Shown piece by piece: positions 52,051 through 61,641 of a stretch of 64,000 nucleotides of DNA. A program made the position numbers and the translations under genes. The notes under the pieces were generated by a model. The model was not told the origin of the DNA. It saw only the letters and a program-made list of their open reading frames with translations, and did no database searches. This DNA comes from Sinomonas atrocyanea (GTDB taxonomy: Bacteria; Actinomycetota; Actinomycetes; Actinomycetales; Micrococcaceae), in NCBI RefSeq assembly GCF_030812675.1, contig NZ_JAUSTE010000003.1:62001-126000 (forward strand), read 5' to 3'. The stretch's first letter is position 1. Every line of letters starts with the position of its first letter.

Positions 52051-53333
52051 GATGCGGCTCCGCTCTCGGCAGGTGCAGCCGGGGTGGGGGTGGGGGGCCC
52101 GGGCCGGCGGCGCTTCCGCCTGCGCGGGCCGAGGCCGAAGATCGCCCGCACGAGCGGCGGGGCGGCGATGAAGAGGACGATGAGCGACTGGATCACCAGG
52201 ACGATGTCGATCGGCGTCTGGGTGACGGCCTGCATCGAGACGCCGCCGGCCCGGAACGCGCCGAACAGCAGGCCCGCGAAGAACGTGCCCCACGGGGTCG
52301 ACCTTCCGAGCAGCGCCACGGTGATGGCATCGAAGCCGATCGAGGCTGCCACGCCGCCGGAGAGGTACTTCTCGGTGCCGGACACCTGGGCGATTCCGGC
52401 GAGGCCGGAGAGCGCGCCGGCGAGTGCCATGACCAGGACGGTGGAGCGGCCCACGTTGATGCCCGCCGTGCGCGCGGCGTTGGGGTTGGCGCCCACCGCC
52501 CTGAACTCGAACCCGAGGGTCGAGCGGGACAGGATCCACCAGACGGCCCACGTGACGAGGATGGCGAGGATGAAGCCCGCGTGCAGGCGGAACTGCGGCC
52601 CCAGGAGTTCCGGGAACAGGGCCGAGGCGTCGAGGAAGGGCGAGATCGGGTTGGTCGAGCCCTTGCGCTGGAAGGCCGGCGTGGTGAGCAGGAACAGGAG
52701 CAGGAAGCTCGCGATGTAGTTGAACATGATGGTCACGATGACCTCGTGGGCGCCGGTCCGGGCCTTGAGGAGGCCCACGATCCCGCCCCAGATACCGCCG
52801 CCCACGATCCCGGCGACGATCACCACGAGCAGGTGCAGCCCGAACGGGAGGTGCCAGGCGAACCCGACGTAGGCGCCGAAGAGTGCCCCGAAGATCAGCT
52901 GCCCCTGGGCGCCGATGTTGAACAGGCCCGCACGGAACGCCAGGGCCACGCCCAGGCCCGCGAGGATCAGCGGGGTCGAGACGGTGAGGGTCTCGGCGAG
53001 CGGGTAGAGCTGGGCGGCAAGGTCCGCGCCCTGCCAGTTGAAGATCGAGCCCTGGACCAGTGCGGCGTACGGGCGGAAGACCTCCGTGATGGTGTCGGAG
53101 GGCCGGGCGAAGAAGTAGCCCGCCGCGGTGGCGACCTTGGGGTTGGTGACCGCCATGAGGATTCCGCCGATGACGATCGCCAGGACCATGGACAGCAGGG
53201 ACACCATCGGGGTGCCCGTGGCGATCCGACGGAGCAGGGTCTCCCCTGCCCCGTGCGCGGGGACGCCGGGCGGTGGGGTCGGCACGGGCTGGGGCGCCTG
53301 GGCCGAGTCGGGTGCGTTCTGCACGTCAGCCAT
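52047..53333 (-). CDS. BmpA-type nucleoside ABC transporter permease, first subunit
   Basis: The 428-residue protein has about nine membrane segments and the permease signature LTVSTPLILAGLGVALAFRAG plus LFNIGAQGQLIFGALFGAYV, and the coupling block FEFRAVGANPNAARTAGINV. It pairs with the next permease to form a nucleoside channel. The N-terminal 30 residues are Pro-rich, and the C-terminus has a basic cluster (RRRKRRRPG) then a Pro/Ala tail. The start overlaps the ATPase stop by 8 bp, in the order bmpA-ATPase-permease-permease-cdd-deoA. Confidence 0.92.
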   Translation of the reverse strand: MADVQNAPDSAQAPQPVPTPPPGVPAHGAGETLLRRIATGTPMVSLLSMVLAIVIGGILMAVTNPKVATAAGYFFARPSDTITEVFRPYAALVQGSIFNWQGADLAAQLYPLAETLTVSTPLILAGLGVALAFRAGLFNIGAQGQLIFGALFGAYVGFAWHLPFGLHLLVVIVAGIVGGGIWGGIVGLLKARTGAHEVIVTIMFNYIASFLLLFLLTTPAFQRKGSTNPISPFLDASALFPELLGPQFRLHAGFILAILVTWAVWWILSRSTLGFEFRAVGANPNAARTAGINVGRSTVLVMALAGALSGLAGIAQVSGTEKYLSGGVAASIGFDAITVALLGRSTPWGTFFAGLLFGAFRAGGVSMQAVTQTPIDIVLVIQSLIVLFIAAPPLVRAIFGLGPRRRKRRRPGPPTPTPAAPAESGAAS

Positions 53334-54897
53334 GTGTCTCTCCTGTGGTGTGCTCGCCGCCAGCGTGGCGGGCCTCGGCGGCGGCCGCTGCGGCCTCCTG
53401 GGCGTCCATGCCGGCCATCATCAGGCCGAGGACGTCGCGGGGGGTGTCCCCGCTGACGATGCCCATGAGGCGTCCCCGGTAGAGGACTGCGATGCGGTCC
53501 GAGAGCTCCATGATCTCGTCCAGTTCGGTGGAGACGATCATGACCGGGGTCCCGTGGTCCCGCTCGGCGAGGATCCGGCGGTGCAGGAATTCGATCGAGC
53601 CCACGTCGACGCCGCGGGTGGGCTGCGAGGCGATGAACAGGCGCAGGGGGCGCGAAAGCTCGCGCGCCATGACGACCTTCTGCTGGTTGCCGCCCGAGAG
53701 CGAGGACGCCGGTGCGTCGGGCGAGCCCGCGCGGATGTCGAACTCCTCGATCTTCTCCTTGGCCTGGGCGGCGACCCGGCCCGGGCTCATCGCGAGCCCG
53801 CGGGCGAACGGGGCACGGTCGTAGAGGTCCAGGACGAGGTTCTCGGCGACGCTGAAGGCGCCCACGAGGCCGTCGTGCGAGCGGTCCTCGGGGACGAAGC
53901 CGACGCCTGCCTCGAGGACCTGCTTGACGCTGCGCCCGAGCAGCTCCCTGCCGTCGAGCGTCACCGACCCGGTGACGTGCCGGTGGAGGCCGAGGATGGC
54001 CTCCGTCAGCTCGGTCTGGCCGTTGCCCTGGACGCCCGCGACGGCGAGGATCTCGCCCTGGGCGATGTCGAAGGAGACCCCGTCCACGATCCGCTGCCCG
54101 GTGGGGGCCACGAGGGTCAGGTCCCGCACCGAGAAGGTGGTCTCCGCCGGCTGGGCCGGCGCCTTGTCGAGGGTGAGGCTGACGGGCCGGCCCACCATCA
54201 TGGTGGCCAGCTCGGCCGGGGCGGCCGACGGCGGGGCGTCGCCGACCACGCGCCCGCGCCGGATCACGGTGATCACGTCTGCGACGGCCTTGACCTCGCG
54301 CAGCTTGTGGGAAATGAAGATGATCGAGGTGCCCGAGGCCTTCAGCTCGGCCATGATCGCGAGGAGCTCGTCCGTCTCCTGCGGGGTCAGGACCGCGGTG
54401 GGCTCGTCGAGGATCAGTACCTTGGCGTCGCGGACGAGGGCCTTGATGATCTCCACCCGCTGCTGCACGCCCACGGGGAGGTCCTCGATGCGGGCGTCGG
54501 GGTCCACGTCGAATCCGTAGCGGGCGGAGATCTCGCGGACCTTCGCCCGGGTCACGTCGAGGTCGAGGAAGCCTCCGGCCCTCGTGCTCTCGGCGCCGAG
54601 GGCAACGTTCTCGGCCACGGTGAACACCGGCACGAGCATGAAGTGCTGGTGCACCATGCCGATCCCGGCTGCCATCGCGTCCGCGGGGCCGCGGAAGGTG
54701 ACGGGGCTGCCGTCCACCAGGATCTCGCCCTCCGTCGGCTCGTACAGCCCGTAGAGGACGTTCATCAGGGTCGACTTGCCGGCGCCGTTCTCGCCGAGCA
54801 GCGCTTGGATCTGGGAGTCCTCGACGACGAGGTCAATGTGGTCGTTCGCGGCGAACGAGCCGAAGCGCTTCGTGATGCCGCGGAGTTCGAGTTTCAC
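53326..54897 (-). CDS. BmpA-type nucleoside ABC transporter ATPase (tandem ABC domains)
   Basis: The 523-residue protein carries two ABC domains. The first has a full Walker A (GENGAGKST) at about residues 36-44, and a Walker B LILDEPTAVLTP. The second has the degenerate Walker A GVQGNGQTEL, signature LSGGNQQKVVMARELS and a changed Walker B (LFIASQPTRGVDV) as usual for sugar/nucleoside-type ATPases, where only one site is fully active. It drives the two permeases below. The GTG start lies 144 bp after bmpA, in a gap where no clear element was seen. Confidence 0.93.
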   Translation of the reverse strand: MKLELRGITKRFGSFAANDHIDLVVEDSQIQALLGENGAGKSTLMNVLYGLYEPTEGEILVDGSPVTFRGPADAMAAGIGMVHQHFMLVPVFTVAENVALGAESTRAGGFLDLDVTRAKVREISARYGFDVDPDARIEDLPVGVQQRVEIIKALVRDAKVLILDEPTAVLTPQETDELLAIMAELKASGTSIIFISHKLREVKAVADVITVIRRGRVVGDAPPSAAPAELATMMVGRPVSLTLDKAPAQPAETTFSVRDLTLVAPTGQRIVDGVSFDIAQGEILAVAGVQGNGQTELTEAILGLHRHVTGSVTLDGRELLGRSVKQVLEAGVGFVPEDRSHDGLVGAFSVAENLVLDLYDRAPFARGLAMSPGRVAAQAKEKIEEFDIRAGSPDAPASSLSGGNQQKVVMARELSRPLRLFIASQPTRGVDVGSIEFLHRRILAERDHGTPVMIVSTELDEIMELSDRIAVLYRGRLMGIVSGDTPRDVLGLMMAGMDAQEAAAAAAEARHAGGEHTTGETHG

Positions 54898-55041
54898 TGC
54901 GGGAACCGTCCCCTGGGATGAGGTGGGACCAGCTTGCTCCCCGGCACGCCAGCGCCGCCCTGCCGGCGAGCGGCGGGCGGCACTGGGTGGCCTGATGCAT
55001 GGAGCACCGTGGGCCGGGCGCTGGATGGAAACGTGCTGTCG

Positions 55042-56160
55042 CTACTTGGAGACGGGGCTGGACTTCGACTCGACCTTGACCGAGCCCGAGATGATGTCCT
55101 TCTTGAGCTGGTCGAGCTCGCTCTTCATCTCGGCCGGGACCGCCGAGTCGAGGTCGTGGAACGGGGCGAGGGCCACGCCGCCGTTGTCGAGCGTGCCGAC
55201 GTACGGGGTGGCGTCGAACTTGCCGTTGAGGTCGTCCTTGAGGACGGACTCGACGGCGGTGGACATCGTCTTCTGGACCGAGGTCAGCATGACGGACTTG
55301 TAGTCCGGGGCGGTGAGGTAGCCATCCGAGTCGACCCAGATGAGCTTCGCGTCCTGACCTGCGTTCTTGGCGTCCAGTACCGCGGAAGCAGCCCCGGGGC
55401 CCACGGCGCCGGCCACGGGGAGAACCACGTCGGCGCCCTGCTGGAGGAAGCCCTGGGTGAGGACCTTGCCCTTGTCGACCGACTTGAAGTCGCCCACGAA
55501 GGTGCCGTCCTGCTTGTCCTTGTCCCAGCCGAGGACCTGGACGTTCTTGCCCTTCTTCTGGTTGTAGTACTTCACGCCGTCCGCGAAGCCGTCCATGAAG
55601 ATCGTCACCGTCGGGATGTTGAGGCCGCCGAACGTGGCCACCTTGCCGCTCTTGGAGACGCCCGCGGCCAAGTAGCCTGCGAGGAACGCCGCCTGCGCCG
55701 TGTCGTACACGATCGGCTTGACGTTCTTCGGGAAGGTCGGGTCGGTGTAGTCGATGATCGCGAAGTGGCTGTTCGGGTTCGCCGTCGCGATGCTCTTGGT
55801 CGCGTCGCCGAGCAGGAAGCCGACCGTGACCGTGAGCTTGCAGCCGGCCTGGACCATCGATCGCAGGTTGGGGTCGTAGTCGGTGTCCGCCTTCGACTGG
55901 ACGTGCTTCTCCTGGATGCCGAGGTCCTTCACCGCCTTCTGGAGGCCCTCGTAGCCCGACTGGTTGAACGACTTGTCATCGAAGCCGCCCGAGTCCGAGA
56001 CCATGCAGCCGAGGTAGTTGGAGGCCTGCGCCGAGGAGCCGCCCGAGGAGCCGGACGAGGGCGGGGCGGAGCCGCAGCCTGCGAGCGTGAGCGCCGTGGC
56101 CGCCGCGAGCGCCGCGCCCGTGACGCCGGCTCGGGAGAAGGGGGTACGGAAGCGGTTCAA
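55042..56160 (-). CDS. BmpA/PnrA-type nucleoside-binding lipoprotein
   Basis: The 372-residue protein has a lipoprotein signal with lipobox LAGC (about residues 26-29) and a BMP-family binding fold: CMVSDSGGFDDKSFNQSGYE, the family signature with the ligand-binding Asp and Asn, then VGFLLGDATKSIATANPNS and AVGPGAASAVLDAKNAG. Such proteins bind purine or pyrimidine nucleosides. The start is a rare TTG at 56160 with GGAGG 5 nt upstream. It is the first gene of the transporter and salvage operon. The exact nucleoside is inferred from cdd and deoA downstream. Confidence 0.92.
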   Translation of the reverse strand: MNRFRTPFSRAGVTGAALAAATALTLAGCGSAPPSSGSSGGSSAQASNYLGCMVSDSGGFDDKSFNQSGYEGLQKAVKDLGIQEKHVQSKADTDYDPNLRSMVQAGCKLTVTVGFLLGDATKSIATANPNSHFAIIDYTDPTFPKNVKPIVYDTAQAAFLAGYLAAGVSKSGKVATFGGLNIPTVTIFMDGFADGVKYYNQKKGKNVQVLGWDKDKQDGTFVGDFKSVDKGKVLTQGFLQQGADVVLPVAGAVGPGAASAVLDAKNAGQDAKLIWVDSDGYLTAPDYKSVMLTSVQKTMSTAVESVLKDDLNGKFDATPYVGTLDNGGVALAPFHDLDSAVPAEMKSELDQLKKDIISGSVKVESKSSPVSK

Positions 56161-56296
56161 GTGGTCCTCCAGGTGGACGAGAGACTCTCCTCAGCCGCCG
56201 GGGCCGAAGAGGGCCCGCCGGGCGTGTGGTACAGCGCACAAGGGTACTCGAAAGGATTCCTTCACACACCGGCGCCCGACGACGGCCGCGGGAATC

Positions 56297-56316
56297 GTTG
56301 GTGATTCGTTACCAAC
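56297..56316. promoter_or_regulatory. 20-bp inverted repeat upstream of bmpA
   Basis: GTTGGT (56297-56302) and ACCAAC (56311-56316) are perfect arms with an 8-bp AT-rich centre. The site is about 137 bp before bmpA and 2 bp from the stop of the amidohydrolase gene, so it could bind a nucleoside-responsive regulator. A second small palindrome AAGGATTCCTT is at 56252-56262. Confidence 0.45.
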
Positions 56317-56317
56317 A

Positions 56318-57517
56318 CTAGAGGTCGCGCAGGCTCCGGAGGGCGGCCGCCGCGAGGACCTGGACGCCGTAGCCGATCGCGGCCTCGTCGACCACGTAGT
56401 CGCCGCGGTGGAGGTCGTACTCCTCGCCGCCGGGGGTGTGCGTTCCGAGGCGGAACATCGAGCCGGGGACCTCGGAGAGGAACCAGGCGAAGTCCTCCCC
56501 GCCCATGGACTGCGGCGTGAGCACCACGGCGTTCTCCCCCAGCTCGGCGCGAGCCGCGGCCTCGAGCAGCGCGGTCTCGTGCTCGGAGTTCACCACCGGG
56601 GGCACCCCGCGGATGTGCTCGAGGCTCACCTCGACCCCGTACGGTGCGGCGACCTGCTGCACCACCTCGTCGAGGAGCTCCCCCGCGCTGTGCCAGGCCT
56701 CGCGGTCGAGGCAGCGCATGGTCCCGGACATGGAGCCGGTGGCCGGGATGGCATTCGGCGCGGCGCCCGCGGAGATCTGGCCCCAGACCATGGACACCCC
56801 GCTGCGCACATCCACCCGCCGGGAAAGGACCGCAGGCACGTTGACCGCGATCTGCGCGAGCGCGAAGACAAGGTCCTCGGTCAGGTGCGGGCGCGAGGTG
56901 TGGCCGCCGCGGCCGGTGAGCTGGATGCGGATCGTGTCCGAGGCAGAGGTGATGGGGCCGATGCGGGTGCCGATCTTGCCGACGTCGATGCGCGGGTCGC
57001 AGTGGAGCGCCATGATGCGCGGCACGCCGGAGAGCACCCCCTGGCCGATGCAGGCCAGGGCTCCGCCGGGCATGGTCTCCTCCGCCGGCTGGAAGAGGAT
57101 CCGCACCGTGCCGTCGAGCGGGGTCTCCCGGTCGATCTCGGCGAGCAGCAGCGCGACCCCCAGGGCCACCGTCGTGTGGACGTCGTGGCCGCAGGCGTGG
57201 GTCACGCCGTGGTTGCGCGAGGCGAACGGCAGGCCCGTCTCCTCGATGATCGGAAGGGCGTCGATGTCGCCGCGGACGGCCGTGGCGATCGGGCCCGTGC
57301 CGATGTCGACGACGACGCCCGTGCCCTCGAGCCGGCGCGGCGTGAGCCCCGCCGCCTCGAGGCGCGCCACGATCCTGTCGGTGGTGCGGTACTCGTGGAA
57401 GGACAGCTCGGGGTGCGAGTGGAGGTCCCGGCGGAATTCGATCAGCTCTGGCAGGAACGCCTCGAGACGAGGGCCTACGAGGGGCGTGGGCTTCGTCTCC
57501 GTCGTGTAGTTTCGCAC
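56318..57517 (-). CDS. M20D family amidohydrolase / peptidase
   Basis: The 399-residue protein matches M20 amidohydrolases that cleave amide bonds of N-acylated amino acids or hippurate-like compounds. Metal ligands are in FRRDLHSHPELSFHEY, ALPIIEETGLPFAS, and ACGHDVHTTVALGVALLL. The dimerisation domain has GRGGHTSRPHLTEDLVFALA, and the end has MGGEDFAWFLSEVPG with the last ligand. The substrate is unknown. GTG at 57517 is leaderless-type (TAGAGT 6 nt upstream). The gene lies just upstream of the bmpA operon on the same strand but has its own promoter. Confidence 0.9.
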   Translation of the reverse strand: MRNYTTETKPTPLVGPRLEAFLPELIEFRRDLHSHPELSFHEYRTTDRIVARLEAAGLTPRRLEGTGVVVDIGTGPIATAVRGDIDALPIIEETGLPFASRNHGVTHACGHDVHTTVALGVALLLAEIDRETPLDGTVRILFQPAEETMPGGALACIGQGVLSGVPRIMALHCDPRIDVGKIGTRIGPITSASDTIRIQLTGRGGHTSRPHLTEDLVFALAQIAVNVPAVLSRRVDVRSGVSMVWGQISAGAAPNAIPATGSMSGTMRCLDREAWHSAGELLDEVVQQVAAPYGVEVSLEHIRGVPPVVNSEHETALLEAAARAELGENAVVLTPQSMGGEDFAWFLSEVPGSMFRLGTHTPGGEEYDLHRGDYVVDEAAIGYGVQVLAAAALRSLRDL

Positions 57518-57523
57518 CTGTTC

Positions 57524-57529
57524 ACTCTA
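57524..57529 (-). promoter_or_regulatory. -10 box (TAGAGT) for leaderless amidohydrolase gene
   Basis: On the minus strand TAGAGT ends 6 nt before the GTG at 57517. Confidence 0.55.
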
Positions 57530-57541
57530 GCGTCACCGTCC

Positions 57542-58702
57542 TCAGAGGACGTCGAGGTCCCCGCTCGCCTTCAGCCCGGCGACGGCGTTCTTGACCTTCT
57601 GGGCGTGCTCCGTGGTGGTCACGAGGAGGGCGTCCGGCGTGTCGACGATGACGACGTCCTCGATGCCGATGAGCGCGATGACCCGCTTGGTGTCCGAGAC
57701 CACGATGCCGCTCGCATCCTCGGTGAACACGCGGGCACCCTCCCCGAGCACGGTGACGCGCTCGGCCTCGCGGGCACTGTTGAGCCGGCCGATGGCGGCG
57801 AAGTCGCCGACGTCGTCCCAGCGGAAGGCTCCGGGCACGACGGCGACGTCCCCGGCGGCGGCAGCAGGCTCGGCGACGGCGTAGTCGATCGCGATCTTCG
57901 GCAGCGTGGGCCACACGCGTGCGGCGACCTCGTCGCGGGCCGGAGTGTCCCAGGCCTCCGCGATCTCCGCCAGGCCGGCGTGGAGCTCGGGCTGGTTGGC
58001 TTCGAGGTGCTCGAGCATGAGGGCCACCGGCGCGACGAACATGCCCGCGTTCCACAGGTACTCGCCGGAGGCGAGGTACTTCTCGGCGACCTCGAGGTTG
58101 GGCTTCTCCACGAACTCCACGACGGCGCGCGCGCTCGGCGCCCCGGGCACGTCGAGCGCCTCGCCGCCCCGGATGTAGCCGAAGCCCGTCGAGGGGTGCG
58201 TCGGCTCGATGCCGATCGTGACGATCTTCCCGCGCTCGCCGGAGGCGGCGGTGAGGATCGCCTCGCGGACGGCGGCCTGGAAGACGGTGTCCGGGCTGAT
58301 GACCTGGTCGGCCGCGAAGGAGCCCATGATCGTGGCCGGGTCCCGGCGGTACAGGATCGCGGCGGCCAGCCCGATCGCGGCCCCGGAGTCCTTCGGCTCG
58401 CTCTCCAGGACGAGGTTCGCGGCGTCCAGCTCGGGGATCTGCCGGCAGACCGCGGCGCGGTGGGCCTCGCCGGTGACCACGAGGAAGCGGTGCCCGGCCA
58501 GCGGGGTGAGCCTGTCGTACGTGGCTCGGATGAGGGTGCTGCCCGAGCCCGTCAGGTCGTGCAGGAACTTGGGCGCCGCGGCGCGCGAGAGGGGCCACAG
58601 CCGAGTGCCCACGCCGCCCGCGGGGATCACCGCGACGAACTTCTCGAGCGGATCATGCGGTGCGGGCGCGGGGCCGGCGACGGGGGCAGTCTTGTCTGTC
58701 AT
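57542..58702 (-). CDS. manC: mannose-1-phosphate guanylyltransferase
   Basis: The 386-residue nucleotidyltransferase makes GDP-mannose from mannose 1-phosphate and GTP. The pyrophosphorylase start VIPAGGVGTRLWPLSRAAAPKF, the SFAADQVISPDTVFQAAV block, GFGYIRGGEALDV and the late FRWDDVGDFAAIG fit GDP-mannose pyrophosphorylases. It lacks the C-terminal isomerase domain of bifunctional AlgA-type enzymes, so manA at 450-1715 is needed. ATG at 58702 has GGGAGG upstream and a TAGAGT box at 58711-58716 (minus strand). The product feeds mannosylated lipids and glycoproteins. Confidence 0.92.
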   Translation of the reverse strand: MTDKTAPVAGPAPAPHDPLEKFVAVIPAGGVGTRLWPLSRAAAPKFLHDLTGSGSTLIRATYDRLTPLAGHRFLVVTGEAHRAAVCRQIPELDAANLVLESEPKDSGAAIGLAAAILYRRDPATIMGSFAADQVISPDTVFQAAVREAILTAASGERGKIVTIGIEPTHPSTGFGYIRGGEALDVPGAPSARAVVEFVEKPNLEVAEKYLASGEYLWNAGMFVAPVALMLEHLEANQPELHAGLAEIAEAWDTPARDEVAARVWPTLPKIAIDYAVAEPAAAAGDVAVVPGAFRWDDVGDFAAIGRLNSAREAERVTVLGEGARVFTEDASGIVVSDTKRVIALIGIEDVVIVDTPDALLVTTTEHAQKVKNAVAGLKASGDLDVL

Positions 58703-58808
58703 CGCCTCCCACTCTAGTGGAGCGGGAGGCCCGATCACGGTGGACGGCGGACCGCAAGGGGCGTCACTGTGACAATCCCCACTGCTTTAACATGCCCCAG
58801 AGGGCTAT

Positions 58809-58843
58809 TTGAGTAAGCTGTGGGCGAAGCCTAGATTTAGGCT
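58809..58843 (+). promoter_or_regulatory. sdhC promoter with a perfect palindrome over the -10
   Basis: TTGAGT (58809-58814) and TAGATT (58832-58837) are exactly 17 bp apart, the best promoter in the window. AGCCTA (58828-58833) and TAGGCT (58838-58843) form a perfect inverted repeat whose centre is the -10 itself. A protein bound there would block transcription of sdhCDAB, so this is a candidate repressor operator. Confidence 0.65.
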
Positions 58844-58953
58844 GGATTCTGACTAGGTGAGCGCGCCCTTCGTACAGCAGGGCCACTCCGCACCGGTTGC
58901 CCCCTCCGCATGGGCCCCATGCGGGCGCCGGTGCCCGCAGGGAGGTTTATTCA
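58844..58953 (+). promoter_or_regulatory. structured 5' leader of sdhCDAB
   Basis: The leader of about 110 nt can fold in more than one way. CCGCATG pairs with CATGCGG around a short loop near 58907-58925, enclosed by CACCGG (58891-58896) and CCGGTG (58928-58933). GCGGGC (58921-58926) can instead pair with GCCCGC (58933-58938). The second fold ends just before the ribosome-binding site GGGAGG at 58940-58945. These exclusive folds could govern access to it. No known riboswitch was recognised. Confidence 0.4.
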
Positions 58954-59334
58954 GTGCCGACAAAACCAGCTGGCACCCTGTACCGCGGCCGTGAAGGCAT
59001 GTGGTCGTGGGTCGTACACCGGATCACCGGCGTCGTCATCTTCTTCTTCTTGTTGGTGCACGTCCTGGACACCTCATTGGTGCGCGTGTCCCCCGAGGTG
59101 TACACGGCGGTCATCGCCGAATACAAGAACCCGCTCATGGCCCTCGGCGAGACTGGTCTCGTCGCAGCCATCCTCTTCCATGCATTCAACGGCCTGCGGG
59201 TGATCCTCGTGGACTTCTGGAAGAACGGCCCCAAGTACCAGCGCCAGATGCTGTGGACGGTCGTCATCGTCTGGGTCGTCGTCTTCGCAGGCTTCGCCAT
59301 CCGCCACCTCTCACTCGCGCTGGGAGCCCACTGA
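58954..59334 (+). CDS. sdhC: succinate dehydrogenase cytochrome b556 subunit
   Basis: The 126-residue membrane protein has three membrane segments and anchors complex II. The heme and quinone-site residues are suggested by WSWVVHRITGVVIFFFLLVH at the first segment and ILFHAFNGLRVILVDF at the second. The start is a GTG at 58954 with GGGAGG upstream and the family's typical N-terminus (PAGTLYRGREGMWSW). It is the first gene of sdhCDAB. Confidence 0.93.
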   Translation: MPTKPAGTLYRGREGMWSWVVHRITGVVIFFFLLVHVLDTSLVRVSPEVYTAVIAEYKNPLMALGETGLVAAILFHAFNGLRVILVDFWKNGPKYQRQMLWTVVIVWVVVFAGFAIRHLSLALGAH

Positions 59335-59335
59335 C

Positions 59336-59818
59336 ATGACCACAGCACCTGAAATCCGCGAGCCGCGCAGCACCTCCGTGACCGGCCGGATCGCCCCGCA
59401 GTACAAGCGCACCGGGGGCCCCAAGGGCCAGTTCGAGATGATCGGCTGGCTCTTCATGCGCCTGTCCGGCATCGTCCTGGTCGTCCTGATCTTCGGCCAC
59501 CTCTTCGTGAACCTCATGGTCGGCGAAGGCGTCCACGGCATCGACTTCGGCTTCGTCGCCGGCAAGTGGGCCAGCCCGTTCTGGCAGTTCTGGGACCTCG
59601 CCATGCTCTGGCTCGCGATGCTCCACGGCACCAACGGCGTGCGCACCATCATCAACGACTACGCCGAGCGGGACTCCGACCGCTTCTGGCTCAAGGCGGT
59701 CCTCTTCGCGGCCAGCGCCATCATCGTGATCCTCGGCACCCTGGTGATCTTCACCTTCGATCCGTGCCCGGTGGTCAACGGTGTCCGCACGGTCGCCGAC
59801 TACTGCCCCGCCTCGTAA
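59336..59818 (+). CDS. sdhD: succinate dehydrogenase hydrophobic membrane anchor subunit
   Basis: The 160-residue protein has three membrane segments and completes the membrane domain. [20 protein letters not shown] has the first-segment residues and [19 protein letters not shown] the conserved His and Arg near the quinone/heme site. The N-terminal 35 residues are cytoplasmic and basic. It begins one base after the sdhC stop. Confidence 0.92.
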   Translation: MTTAPEIREPRSTSVTGRIAPQYKRTGGPKGQFEMIGWLFMRLSGIVLVVLIFGHLFVNLMVGEGVHGIDFGFVAGKWASPFWQFWDLAMLWLAMLHGTNGVRTIINDYAERDSDRFWLKAVLFAASAIIVILGTLVIFTFDPCPVVNGVRTVADYCPAS

Positions 59819-59853
59819 CCAGCGGATCCCCGCAAGAAATGGAGCTTCACAGC

Positions 59854-61641
59854 ATGCAGGTCCACAAATACGATGTGGTGATCGTCGGCGCCGGTGGCGC
59901 CGGCATGCGAGCAGCGATCGAGGCCGGCCAGCGGGCCCGTACCGCCGTGCTGACCAAGCTGTACCCCACCCGCTCGCACACGGGAGCCGCCCAGGGCGGC
60001 ATGTGCGCGGCCCTCGCCAACGTCGAGGAAGACAACTGGGAGTGGCACACCTTCGACACGGTCAAGGGCGGCGACTACCTCGTCGACCAGGACGCGGCGG
60101 AGGTCATGGCCAAGGAGGCCATCGACGCGGTCCTCGACCTCGAGAAGATGGGCCTGCCGTTCAACCGCACCCCGGAGGGCCGGATCGACCAGCGCCGCTT
60201 CGGCGGCCACACCCGCGACCACGGCAAGGCCCCGGTCCGGCGCGCATGCTACGCCGCCGACCGCACCGGCCACATGATCCTCCAGACGCTCTACCAGAAC
60301 TGCGTCAAGCACAACGTCGAGTTCTACAACGAGTACTACGTGCTCGACCTGCTCGTCGTCGAGGAGGACGCGACCCGCGAGGACGGCACCCCGTTCAAGC
60401 AGAAGCGCGTGGCCGGCGTCGTGAGCTACGACCTCGCCTCGGGCGAGCTGCACGTCTTCCAGGCCAAGGCCGTCGTGTTCGCCACGGGCGGCGCCGGCAA
60501 GGTCTTCAAGACGACCTCGAACGCCCACACCCTGACGGGCGACGGCATGGGCATCGCGTTCCGCCGCGGCATCCCGCTCGAGGACATGGAGTTCATCCAG
60601 TTCCACCCGACCGGCCTCGCGGGGCTGGGCATCCTCCTCTCGGAGGCGGCCCGCGGCGAGGGCGCGATCCTGCGCAACTCCGAGGGCGAGCGCTTCATGG
60701 AGCGCTACGCGCCGACCATCAAGGACCTCGCCCCCCGTGACATCGTGGCCCGCTCGATGGCCAACGAGGTGCGCGAGGGCCGCGGCGCCGGTCCGAACAA
60801 GGACTACGTGCTGCTGGACCTCACCCACCTCGAGCCGGCGCACATCGACGCGAAGCTGCCGGACATCACGGAGTTCGCGCGGACCTACCTCGGCGTCGAG
60901 CCCTACACGGAGCCCGTGCCGGTGTTCCCGACCGCGCACTACGTCATGGGCGGCGTGCCGACGAACATCAAGGGCGAGGTCCTGCAGGACAACGACACCG
61001 TGGTCCCCGGTCTGTACGCCGCCGGCGAGGTGGCGTGCGTGTCCGTCCACGGCTCGAACCGCCTCGGCACCAACTCGCTGCTCGACATCAACGTCTTCGG
61101 CAAGCGCTCGGGCATCAACGCCGCCGAGTACGCCAAGACCGCCGAGTTTGTGGAGCTGCCGGAGGACCCGGCCGCCGAGACCGTCGCACTGCTCGACGCC
61201 GTCCGCAACGCCGCCGGCACCGAGCGGATCGCGGCGATCCGCGCCGACCTGCAGGAGACCATGGATGCGAACATGCAGGTGTTCCGCACCAAGGAGTCCA
61301 TTGCGCAGGCCCTCGCGGACATCACGAAGCTCCGCGAGCGGTACCGGAACATCGGCATCCAGGACAAGGGCAAGCGCTTCAACCTCGACCTCCTCGAGGC
61401 TGTGGAGCTCGGCTTCCTGCTGGACCTTGCCGAGGTCATGACCGTTGCTGCGCTGCACCGCAAGGAGTCCCGCGGCGGCCACTACCGCGAGGACTTCCCC
61501 GATCGCGACGACGCCAACTGGATGAAGCACACAATGCTCTACAAGGACGACGCCGCGGAAACCGAGGGCATCACGGGCCTGCGCTTCGGCACGAAGCCCG
61601 TTGTCTTCACCCGTTACGAGCCGATGGAGCGTAAGTACTGA
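59854..61641 (+). CDS. sdhA: succinate dehydrogenase flavoprotein subunit
   Basis: The 595-residue flavoprotein oxidises succinate to fumarate. It opens with the FAD motif [20 protein letters not shown], the covalent-FAD histidine lies in [18 protein letters not shown], and the catalytic blocks [34 protein letters not shown] and [14 protein letters not shown] are complete. [18 protein letters not shown] follows. ATG at 59854 is chosen because GGAG lies upstream and the family begins MQVHKYDVV; an ATG at 59839 would add five residues. The sdhB start overlaps the stop. Confidence 0.96.
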   Translation: MQVHKYDVVIVGAGGAGMRAAIEAGQRARTAVLTKLYPTRSHTGAAQGGMCAALANVEEDNWEWHTFDTVKGGDYLVDQDAAEVMAKEAIDAVLDLEKMGLPFNRTPEGRIDQRRFGGHTRDHGKAPVRRACYAADRTGHMILQTLYQNCVKHNVEFYNEYYVLDLLVVEEDATREDGTPFKQKRVAGVVSYDLASGELHVFQAKAVVFATGGAGKVFKTTSNAHTLTGDGMGIAFRRGIPLEDMEFIQFHPTGLAGLGILLSEAARGEGAILRNSEGERFMERYAPTIKDLAPRDIVARSMANEVREGRGAGPNKDYVLLDLTHLEPAHIDAKLPDITEFARTYLGVEPYTEPVPVFPTAHYVMGGVPTNIKGEVLQDNDTVVPGLYAAGEVACVSVHGSNRLGTNSLLDINVFGKRSGINAAEYAKTAEFVELPEDPAAETVALLDAVRNAAGTERIAAIRADLQETMDANMQVFRTKESIAQALADITKLRERYRNIGIQDKGKRFNLDLLEAVELGFLLDLAEVMTVAALHRKESRGGHYREDFPDRDDANWMKHTMLYKDDAAETEGITGLRFGTKPVVFTRYEPMERKY

